Assembly: GCF_000243075.1 (NCBI RefSeq) | Contig: NC_016745.1 | Coordinates: 2,683,001 to 2,747,000 of the forward strand | DNA length: 64,000 nt | Source of the DNA: Oceanimonas sp. GK1 | Lineage (GTDB): Bacteria; Pseudomonadota; Gammaproteobacteria; Enterobacterales; Aeromonadaceae | Direction of reading: 5' to 3' | Part shown: piece after piece, positions 57,462 to 64,000 of the stretch | Layout: each line of letters begins with the position of its first letter | Numbering within the stretch: the first letter of the stretch is position 1 | Notes under the pieces: generated by a model | Databases searched by the model: none | Told to the model about the DNA's origin: nothing | What the model saw: the letters and a program-made list of their open reading frames with translations, nothing else | Position numbers and translations under genes: made by a program

Positions 57462-60400
57462 ATGACTGCGCCGCTGCCCCAAGGGCTCTATGACCTGCTT
57501 ACCACCCAGAGTTTTACCGAATCGAAAAAAGTATTAGTAGAAGCTGGTTTATCCATTCACGCCGAAGATCTTAATCCGGAATTCAGCCATGAAAGACTGG
57601 CTAACGCGCTGGCAGAGCAACTTTCCCAACTGCTGGCCGATATCAAAGGCAAAGACAAGGTCGAGACTCAGGCCCTGCTGATTAACGAAATTCTGCGCTA
57701 CTCCCGCCAACGGCTTGAGCAACCTGACGAATCAGCAATGTTGGCCACACCACCTCGAGTGATTCGGGCCCTGTATGCTACCAAGCCTCCGAACATGCCG
57801 GCCATTGGGCTAGCGCAACCCTGGTTATTTACCGCTGGTAAAGACTCTCCCGCCCTGTTCCACGAGCTACAAGCTGAGCTCGCCTCGTGCAACAGCGTAG
57901 ATATTTTGATGAGTTTTATTACCGTCTCCGGTGTGCGCAAAATCATCGATGTGCTCAAACAAATCACCAGCACCAATGCGCAGGGTCAAAGCCAGGCCCG
58001 AGTGCGTATTCTTACCACCACCTACATTGGTGCCACTGAGCAAAAAGCCCTGGATATGCTGGCTCGCCTACCCAACTGTGCAGTGCGGGTTTCCCTTGAT
58101 GGCCGGCGTACTCGGCTGCATGCCAAAGCCTGGATTTTTGAGCGACACAGCGGCTTTGGCTCTGCTTATGTAGGCAGCGCCAATTTGTCCAGTGCCGCAC
58201 TCATGGGGGGATTGGAATGGACGGTTAAATTCACCGAAAAAGGCCAGAATCAGCTCTATCAACGGGCACAAGCGCATTTTGAAACCCTTTGGCAAGATGG
58301 CGAGTTTCAGCCTTATAATCCAGAAGATAAAACCCATCGCCAAGAGCTGGCCAACGCCATCAAGCGCGAGTCGGGACAAGACGTTATTGCCACTCCCACC
58401 TTCTTTGATATTGAGCCCAAGCCCTTTCAGCAAGACATTCTGGAGCAGTTAGCCAACGAGCGGGCCCATGGCCGCATGCGCAATTTGCTGGTGGCAGCCA
58501 CCGGCACGGGCAAAACAGTGATGGCGGCATTTGATTATCGAACGCTGGCCCGCCAGCAAGGTGGGCTACCACGTCTATTATTTGTCGCCCATCGCAAGGA
58601 GCTGCTGATCCAAGCCATGCGAACCTTTCGGCTGGTGTTACGGGAGCCAGACTTTGGTGATCTTTTTACCGGTGAGTACCAACCAACGCAAGATAACCAC
58701 CTGTTCGCTACCATTCAAAGCATCAACGCTCGTAAGCTGGTCTCACAGACCAAGGCTGATCATTGGCGAATGGTGATCATGGACGAGTGTCATCATATTG
58801 AAGCCAACAGCTTTGAACAGTTACTCACTACCTTAAAACCGGCCTGCTTGCTGGGACTGACCGCCACTCCTGAACGCACCGATGGCAAGAGCATTCTGCG
58901 CCACTTCGATAACCGCCCCGATGGCTCCCCGGCGGCCCAGTTACGCCTTTGGCAGGCGCTGGATCTGCAACTGTTAGCCCCCTTTGAATATTACGCCTGC
59001 GACGACAATACCGACTATCGCAGCATTCCTTGGAAAGATGCCAACGAGTTAAAAGAGCTCGACAAGCTGCTGACCGGAAACCATGTGCGTGCCGCCGCCG
59101 TTATTCGTTCATGGCAACAACTGGTGAACGACCCGCGTCAAGGTAAAACCCTGGTATTCTGCGTCAGCATTGCCCATGCCGAATTTATGGCGGAACAGTT
59201 TGAAAAAGCCGGCATACTCGCTAGTGTGATCACTGGCCAAAGCTCGTCAAAAGAGCGGCACGAGCTGCCTCAACGACTCAAGAAAGGCGATATTCATGCG
59301 CTGATCACCGTCGATCTCTACAACGAAGGCGTCGACTTACCTTTTGTCGACACCCTATTGCTGCTGCGCCCGACCCAAAGTGCCACCCTGTTTCAGCAGC
59401 AAATCGGCCGCGGTCTGCGCCTGCATGAAGGCAAAGAAAGCTGCCTCATTCTGGATTTTGTTGGCCAGCATAAACAGGGCTTTCGCTTCGATCTGCTCTA
59501 CAGCGCCATCACCGGGCTCACTCGACGGGAGGTGGTAGAAAGTGTCGATAAAGGCTTTGGTCGCTTGCCCAGCGGTTGCCATCTTCAACTGCAAAAACAG
59601 GCTCGCGAGCATATTCTCGACAGCCTACGCCAGGCCATTAATCAAAACTGGCGTCGCCTGCAACAAGAGCTGCATGCCTATGTGAATCTCACCAATAATC
59701 GTCAAGTGACCCTGAGTGAATTTCTAAACGAGCAGCAACTGGAGCTGGAAGATATTTATCGTTCCGGCCAAAACAGCGGTTGGACCAACCTGAAGCGGGA
59801 TGCAGGCCTGCTGGAGGGCGAGACCTGCGCGCAAGAGCGCTATTTCAGCCGTCGCATTGGCAGCCTGCTGCATATCGACGACGCCGAGCAATTACAGCTA
59901 ATCCAACAAGTCGCCGAGCAGAATGCCCACTACCTGATCGCCAATGAGAACGAACGTCAGCGGCTGCAAATGCTGGCCTACCAGATAGATGGTGAGCACA
60001 AACAAACCGGCTCGGCCCACGCCTTTCTCGACCGCTTGGCACAAACCCCAGCGGCTTGCGCTGAGCTGGCTGAACTCAGTCATTATCTCGATGCCCGCAC
60101 CCGCTATGCCTACTCTCCCCTGCCTGGCCTGGAACATACTCCGCTTAAGCTACATGCGGCCTACCAAAGCCGGGAAATTCTTACGGCAGTCGGCTTTTTA
60201 ACCGAGCACAAACGCACGCCTTTTCAGGCGGGCGTACTGCCCCTGAAAGAGCTGAAAACCGAACTCTTGCTTGTGACTCTCGATAAAAGCGCGGCGCAGC
60301 ACGAGGGCGTGGCCTATCACGATTACGCCATCAGCCAACAGGAGTTTCATTGGCAATCTCAGAACAGTGGGAGCCCCGACACCCCCAGCGGTCGTCGCTA

Positions 60401-60590
60401 CCTCGACAGCAGCGAGAACGGTTGGCGGTTTCAGCTATTTGTCCGCATCAATAAACAGTCGCCCTATCGCGCCTGTGGCCCGGTTCGCTTATTGCGTTAT
60501 CACGGCAGTAAGCCGATGAATATTGTCTGGCAGTTAGAGCATCCGCTACCGGTACGCCTGTTCCGTGAATTCAGCGTGTTGAAAGGGTAA
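57462..60590 (+). CDS. PLD-domain SF2 helicase with DUF3427, possible defence gene
   Basis: A 1042-residue protein in three parts. Residues about 110-290 form a phospholipase-D-like nuclease with H220-x-K222 and YVGSANLSSAAL. Residues about 330-680 form a superfamily 2 helicase: Walker A AATGTGKT (345-352), DECH (441-444), TATP (467-470) and motif VI QQIGRGLR (646-653). The C-terminus (about 720-1042) resembles DUF3427. AT-rich codons (TTA, ATT) are commoner than in trp genes next to it, suggesting acquisition. Homologues are widespread and defence is plausible, but no partner gene is present; DNA repair is an alternative. Confidence 0.85.
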   Translation: MTAPLPQGLYDLLTTQSFTESKKVLVEAGLSIHAEDLNPEFSHERLANALAEQLSQLLADIKGKDKVETQALLINEILRYSRQRLEQPDESAMLATPPRVIRALYATKPPNMPAIGLAQPWLFTAGKDSPALFHELQAELASCNSVDILMSFITVSGVRKIIDVLKQITSTNAQGQSQARVRILTTTYIGATEQKALDMLARLPNCAVRVSLDGRRTRLHAKAWIFERHSGFGSAYVGSANLSSAALMGGLEWTVKFTEKGQNQLYQRAQAHFETLWQDGEFQPYNPEDKTHRQELANAIKRESGQDVIATPTFFDIEPKPFQQDILEQLANERAHGRMRNLLVAATGTGKTVMAAFDYRTLARQQGGLPRLLFVAHRKELLIQAMRTFRLVLREPDFGDLFTGEYQPTQDNHLFATIQSINARKLVSQTKADHWRMVIMDECHHIEANSFEQLLTTLKPACLLGLTATPERTDGKSILRHFDNRPDGSPAAQLRLWQALDLQLLAPFEYYACDDNTDYRSIPWKDANELKELDKLLTGNHVRAAAVIRSWQQLVNDPRQGKTLVFCVSIAHAEFMAEQFEKAGILASVITGQSSSKERHELPQRLKKGDIHALITVDLYNEGVDLPFVDTLLLLRPTQSATLFQQQIGRGLRLHEGKESCLILDFVGQHKQGFRFDLLYSAITGLTRREVVESVDKGFGRLPSGCHLQLQKQAREHILDSLRQAINQNWRRLQQELHAYVNLTNNRQVTLSEFLNEQQLELEDIYRSGQNSGWTNLKRDAGLLEGETCAQERYFSRRIGSLLHIDDAEQLQLIQQVAEQNAHYLIANENERQRLQMLAYQIDGEHKQTGSAHAFLDRLAQTPAACAELAELSHYLDARTRYAYSPLPGLEHTPLKLHAAYQSREILTAVGFLTEHKRTPFQAGVLPLKELKTELLLVTLDKSAAQHEGVAYHDYAISQQEFHWQSQNSGSPDTPSGRRYLDSSENGWRFQLFVRINKQSPYRACGPVRLLRYHGSKPMNIVWQLEHPLPVRLFREFSVLKG

Positions 60591-60663
60591 GAGAAGCGCC
60601 CTGGCGGGCGCTGATGCAGGCGAGCCGCCCCTGTTCAGGGACAAGACCTGCGCTCCGGGGGCA

Positions 60664-61158
60664 TTATCTGACCGGACCGCCCCCTTCAAAATAGCGCCGG
60701 TGCAGCTCGCGGATTTCTTCGGCCAGCTCCGGCACCGGGCCGGCCACGGGAATGTCGGGAGCAATGTCGTTGATGGTCAGTGCCTTCACCGGCGCGGCGC
60801 CCAGGCCCCACTGCTCGCACCACACAGCAAACTGGCCGGCGGAGCTGGCAAAGACAATGCGCCCAAGGCCAGCCCAGGCGTGGGCGGCGGAACACATGGG
60901 GCAGTGCTCCCCCGAGGTGTAGAGGGTAGCGCGAGAGCGCTCGGTCGGGCTCAGGTTTTCGGCCGCCCAGCGGGCCAGGGCCATTTCCGGGTGCCAGGTG
61001 GCCTCCACCGTATGAATACGGTTGCGGTCTTCCGCCAGCACGGCCCCTTCGGCCGACACCAGCACAGAGCCAAAGGCCATGTCGCCCTCGCTCAGGGCTT
61101 CTTCGGCCAGCTCGACACAACGGCGCAGATGGCGCAGATCCTGCTCGCTAATGGTCAT
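60664..61158 (-). CDS. Nucleoside/cytidine deaminase-family zinc enzyme
   Basis: A 164-residue deaminase of the CMP/dCMP-guanine type. Zinc ligands and catalytic Glu are in TWHPEMALARWAAENLS (His-Pro-Glu) and SGEHCPMCSAAHAWAGLGRI (Pro-Cys-x-x-Cys form). It could act on guanine, cytosine or another base; sequence does not decide. AGGAGG precedes ATG 61158. It is divergent from an SDR gene 162 bases away and convergent with the helicase gene. Confidence 0.87.
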   Translation of the reverse strand: MTISEQDLRHLRRCVELAEEALSEGDMAFGSVLVSAEGAVLAEDRNRIHTVEATWHPEMALARWAAENLSPTERSRATLYTSGEHCPMCSAAHAWAGLGRIVFASSAGQFAVWCEQWGLGAAPVKALTINDIAPDIPVAGPVPELAEEIRELHRRYFEGGGPVR

Positions 61159-61320
61159 GTTTACCTCCTGTTCGCAAACACGGTTATGTTGTCTGTCTGC
61201 CTCACAAGGTACTGAAGAAACTAAAAATTTAAAAGTCGATCCGTATCACTTACCGGGTTTCGGTTTTATGCTTGCATGGCTGTTTATGTTTTAAACAAAC
61301 AACAACCAACAGGAGAGCCC

Positions 61321-62076
61321 ATGTTTGATTTAACGGATCAGGTCGCCCTGGTGACCGGCGGCGCCAAGGGCATTGGCAAGGGCATCGCGCGGGTGCTGAC
61401 CGAGGCCGGCGCCACCGTGGTGATCGCCGATATCGACGAAGCCGCCGGCAAGGCCACCGCCGGTGAGCTCAACGGGCATTATTACTATCTGGATGTATCC
61501 CGTCAGGAAAGCTGCCGGCAGGCGGTGGCGGCGGTACTCAGGGAGTTTGAACGGCTGGATATTCTGTGCGCCAACACCGGCATTTTTCCCCAGTGCGAGC
61601 TGGCCGCTATGACCGAGCAGCACTGGGACGAAATGCACAACATCAACCTCAAGGGCACCTTTTTCATGGTGCAGGCGGCACTGGAGGCCATGCGCCCGCG
61701 GGGCTATGGCCGCATTGTGATCACCTCTTCCATTACCGGCCCGGTCACCGGCTTTCCCGGCTGGAGCCACTACGCCGCCAGCAAGGCCGGCCAGCTTGGC
61801 TTTATGCGCAGTGCGGCGCTGGAATGCGCCCGCGATGGCATTACCATCAACGCCGTGATGCCCGGCAACATTCTCACCGAGGGGCTGCAGGCACAGGGAG
61901 AGGAATACCTGGAGCAGATGAAGGCGGCCATTCCCACCCACAGCCTGGGCACGCCGGACGACATTGGTCATGCGGCCTGTTTTCTGGCATCGAAAGAGGC
62001 GCGTTACATTACCGGCCAGACCTTGATCGTGGACGGCGGTCAGGTGCTGCCCGAGTCGCCGGAGGCGGTGCAGTAA
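61321..62076 (+). CDS. SDR oxidoreductase (3-oxoacyl-ACP reductase-like)
   Basis: A 251-residue classical SDR. Cofactor motif TGGAKGIGKGIARVLTEAG, DVSRQES, CANTGIF (in place of the usual NAG), catalytic Ser in VITSSITG and YAASKAGQLGFMRSAALE, and the family end GQTLIVDGGQVLPES. It resembles FabG-like oxidoreductases such as UcpA; substrate not known. ATG 61321 follows AGGAG. A second, similar SDR begins at the end of the window. Confidence 0.88.
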   Translation: MFDLTDQVALVTGGAKGIGKGIARVLTEAGATVVIADIDEAAGKATAGELNGHYYYLDVSRQESCRQAVAAVLREFERLDILCANTGIFPQCELAAMTEQHWDEMHNINLKGTFFMVQAALEAMRPRGYGRIVITSSITGPVTGFPGWSHYAASKAGQLGFMRSAALECARDGITINAVMPGNILTEGLQAQGEEYLEQMKAAIPTHSLGTPDDIGHAACFLASKEARYITGQTLIVDGGQVLPESPEAVQ

Positions 62077-62077
62077 A

Positions 62078-62161
62078 AAGCCCGGCCAATGCCGGGCTTG
62101 CCAGTGCCGCAGGGCACAAATGCGAACGGGCCGCCTGCCCTTGTGGCGGGCGGCTCGTTCG
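62078..62161. terminator. Two hairpins between convergent SDR and YkvI-like genes
   Basis: AAGCCCGGC-CAAT-GCCGGGCTT (62078-62099) and GAACGGGCCGCC...GGCGGCTCGTTC (62124-62161) both form strong stems. The first lacks a T-run; the second ends next to TTTAG at the stop of the convergent gene. Confidence 0.7.
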
Positions 62162-62162
62162 T

Positions 62163-63248
62163 TTAGTCGTTGTCGGCCAGGGGCTGCAGTTTGCCGGCAA
62201 ATTCGGCACGCTTCAGTCGCAGCGGCGCATACATCAGCGCGCCCACCAGGAACAGACCCAGATACCCGATCAGCGGGTAGAAGAAGGCCACCAGCTGGGT
62301 AAAGCCGGCGAAGCTAGCCACAAAGCCCACCACCATGGTAATGATGCTGAAACGGTTGGCCGCCGGGGTGTGCATTTCCACAAAACGAGCGACAAAGGCG
62401 TAGAACATGCTGGCGCCGGTGCTGAAAATCATGCCAAAGAGTACAAACGCCATGGCCTTGGCCAGCCAGGGAGAGATGCCGTCGATGATTTTCAGCAGCG
62501 GCAGCGCATAGCCGGCCACCTGATCAATTTGCGAGAACATGGCCAGATGGCTGATCATGATCAGCACCCCGACCCCGGCGCCACCCAGCAGGCCGCCCCA
62601 GCGGGCAATGCGGGCATTGGGCTCGGCCCCGCCCATCACCAGCGCCATGGCCGCTCCCACGGCAATGTTGAACGACACATAGTTGATGGCCGACACCAGC
62701 CAGTGCGGCAGAGTGGACTCAATGCTTTCGGCAATGGGCGCCAGCTCGGCAAAGCTGCGCTCCATGGTCAGCAGGCTGTAAACGCAGATCAGCACCAGCG
62801 CCAGCACCAGAAAAGGCGTAATGCTGCCAATCAGTGCAACCACCCGCTGCACGTTCAGCATCAGGGTGGCGCCCATCAGCAGGGTCATCAGCACACTGCC
62901 CACAAAGGGCGCCAGGCCAAACTGCTGATGCAGGGTAGAGCCGGCACCGGCGATCATCACCACGCCCACCCCAAACAGGGTAAAGATGATAACGCCATCC
63001 ACCACCACGCCAAGGTAGCGGCCGCTTATCTGGTACACCACGGTTTTATGGGAGCGGGTTTGCGTACGGCTGCCCAGCCAGGTCAGCATCATGCCAAGGT
63101 AGGCAAACAGGGCCGTGGCCACCACGGCCGCTGCCGTGCCCAGGTAACCAAAGCTGGTGAAGTACTGCAGTACTTCCTGACCGGAGGCAAAGCCCGCCCC
63201 CACAATGATGCCAATGAATGCACTGGCAATTTTAATGATGTTCCACAT
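62163..63248 (-). CDS. YkvI-family membrane protein
   Basis: A 361-residue integral membrane protein with about ten hydrophobic helices (for example IIKIASAFIGIIVGAGFASG, VVATALFAYLGMMLTWLGSR, LVLALVLICVYSLLTMERSF, FYPLIGYLGLFLVGALMYAP). The start IGIIVGAGFASGQEVLQYF is like YkvI and related amino-acid/choline transporters of the APC or LeuT fold. Substrate unknown. It stands between two SDR genes. Confidence 0.83.
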   Translation of the reverse strand: MWNIIKIASAFIGIIVGAGFASGQEVLQYFTSFGYLGTAAAVVATALFAYLGMMLTWLGSRTQTRSHKTVVYQISGRYLGVVVDGVIIFTLFGVGVVMIAGAGSTLHQQFGLAPFVGSVLMTLLMGATLMLNVQRVVALIGSITPFLVLALVLICVYSLLTMERSFAELAPIAESIESTLPHWLVSAINYVSFNIAVGAAMALVMGGAEPNARIARWGGLLGGAGVGVLIMISHLAMFSQIDQVAGYALPLLKIIDGISPWLAKAMAFVLFGMIFSTGASMFYAFVARFVEMHTPAANRFSIITMVVGFVASFAGFTQLVAFFYPLIGYLGLFLVGALMYAPLRLKRAEFAGKLQPLADND

Positions 63249-63401
63249 GATCGTCTGTTAATCCTTTTACAACCCAAAATACAACAATACTGATGGGCAA
63301 AGGTGCAAAATATGCGTTTGCCATACAATAAAGCCGGCGACCTTAGCAGAGGTTGCCGGCCAGTGCCATAACACCTTGGTCGTAAGGATCAATAATGTGG
63401 T

Positions 63402-64000
63402 TCAGTCCAGTGTTTGCACACCGCCACCGTTGACAAACAGGGTCTGACCACTGACCCAGCAACTCACCGGCGCCGCAAAGTAGAGCACGGCGCCGGCAAT
63501 GTCTTCCGCCTCCCCCAGGCGCCTGAGCGGAGTGTGGGCCAGCATGCGGGCCTCGATCTCGGGGGTCAGCACCGAGGCCAGGGCGTCGGTACGCACGGCC
63601 CCCGGGCCCACGGCGTTGACGCGAATGCCGGCGGGGCCGTAATCAAAGGCCAGGTTGGCGGTCATGTGATTGATGGCGGCCTTGGAAGACGCATAGGCAC
63701 TGATGGCCGGGCTTTTGTTGATGGAGCTCATCGACGACATATTGATGATGGAGCCGTAGCCGGCCTTTTCCATATGGGGAGCGCACAACTGGGCCAGCCG
63801 CCAGTTGCTGAACACGTTCAGCTCAAAGGTACGGGCGAATTCGGCCACCGTGAGCGTAGCGGGGCTCTCCCGGCCGGCCCCCCCGCCGCCCACGTTGTTG
63901 ACCAGAATGTGGATATGGCCAAATTCCGCCAGGGTCTGGTTCACCAGCCCGGTCAGATCTTCGTCTCTGGTCACATCACAGGCCACCGCCAGGGCCTTGC
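63402..64000 (-). CDS. SDR oxidoreductase, 7-alpha-hydroxysteroid-dehydrogenase type (5' end outside window)
   Basis: About 199 residues of a classical SDR run off the window; the cofactor motif is missing because the start lies beyond 64000. What is seen matches E. coli HdhA: ILVNNVGGGGAGRESPA, FELNVFSNWRLAQLCAPHME, catalytic Tyr-Lys in AYASSKAAINHMTANLAFDY, and LASVLTPEIEARMLAHTPLR, ending GQTLFVNGGGVQTLD. It probably oxidises a steroid or similar alcohol; specificity is not certain. Confidence 0.87.
   Translation of the reverse strand, partial: KALAVACDVTRDEDLTGLVNQTLAEFGHIHILVNNVGGGGAGRESPATLTVAEFARTFELNVFSNWRLAQLCAPHMEKAGYGSIINMSSMSSINKSPAISAYASSKAAINHMTANLAFDYGPAGIRVNAVGPGAVRTDALASVLTPEIEARMLAHTPLRRLGEAEDIAGAVLYFAAPVSCWVSGQTLFVNGGGVQTLD

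Noticed and set aside
60594-60611. AGCGCCC-TGGC-GGGCGCT as the helicase gene terminator
   Set aside because: Good stem but no T-run; not listed as a feature.
57191-61160. Complete genomic island or prophage around the helicase gene
   Set aside because: No integrase, transposase, tRNA attachment site or flanking direct repeat was seen; only the one gene has unusual composition.
61566-63293. 575-codon plus-strand ORF
   Set aside because: A frame-shifted shadow of the SDR gene and the antisense of the YkvI-like gene.

Overview
The window reads as chromosomal DNA of a GC-rich gammaproteobacterium, most likely Aeromonadaceae (Oceanimonas, Oceanisphaera or Zobellella type). Protein families and gene order are a mixture of what is familiar from Escherichia and from Vibrio/Aeromonas: dapB-carA, ychJ-purU, qseBC-ygiW, ybgC-tolQRAB-pal-cpoB-tRNA-Lys/Val-nadA, aspS-nudB-yebC-ruvC-ruvAB, yecE-cmoAB, and rnm-yciO-rluB beside trpLE(G)D(CF)BA. 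No phage, insertion sequence or CRISPR array was seen. The genus is an inference; family level is moderately safe.

Layout. 1-5.9 kb: carA (partial, TTG start), dapB, fklB, an M48 lipoprotein coupled to nagK, a small XRE regulator, and an OmpA-type porin. 5.9-8.5 kb: ychJ, purU, a DUF1244 gene, yfbR. 8.5-17.6 kb: an eleven-gene, almost completely overlapping minus-strand operon with DUF523-DUF1722, a MerR/LitR-like regulator, a photolyase, a SnoaL-like protein, an SDR, a FAD oxidoreductase, DUF1365, a CFA-synthase-like methyltransferase, DUF2878, a chalcone-isomerase-like protein and DUF3833. It is headed by four TGTACA words and looks light- or singlet-oxygen-inducible. 17.8-21.8 kb: DUF1315, two different GAPDH genes flanking a DUF2989 lipoprotein. 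21.8-27.9 kb: MarR/MFS/M20 amidohydrolase cluster, then qseBC-ygiW with a PmrA/QseB-like box. 28-35.9 kb: nadA, a 12-gene tRNA-Lys/tRNA-Val array, and the Tol-Pal operon. 36-41.5 kb: ruvBAC, yebC, nudB, aspS. 41.7-47.8 kb: yecE-like gene, cmoA-cmoB, and a retropepsin / inactive transglutaminase-7TM / ATP-grasp cassette. 47.9-57.2 kb: rluB, yciO, rnm and the attenuated trp operon. 57.4-64 kb: a lower-GC PLD-helicase-DUF3427 gene that resembles a defence gene, a nucleoside deaminase, two SDR genes and a YkvI-like membrane protein.

Functional links. CmoA/CmoB make the wobble modification of tRNAs such as the seven tRNA-Val(UAC) genes of the array. Tol-Pal, CpoB and the OmpA-type porin all serve envelope integrity. 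RuvABC and the photolyase serve DNA repair. The trp leader has three tandem Trp codons and a classical attenuator, followed by an unexpected 44-codon ORF.

The least explained signal is a dispersed family of heptamer-periodic, purine-rich repeats (GGGNNNN or GACGTNN type). They often begin within about ten bases after a stop codon and appear as pure arrays (12 copies of AGACGGG, about 15 of ACTGGGG) or folded into hairpins. Two further short palindromic repeat types (a REP-like pair and a 102-bp MITE-like hairpin) also lie between genes.
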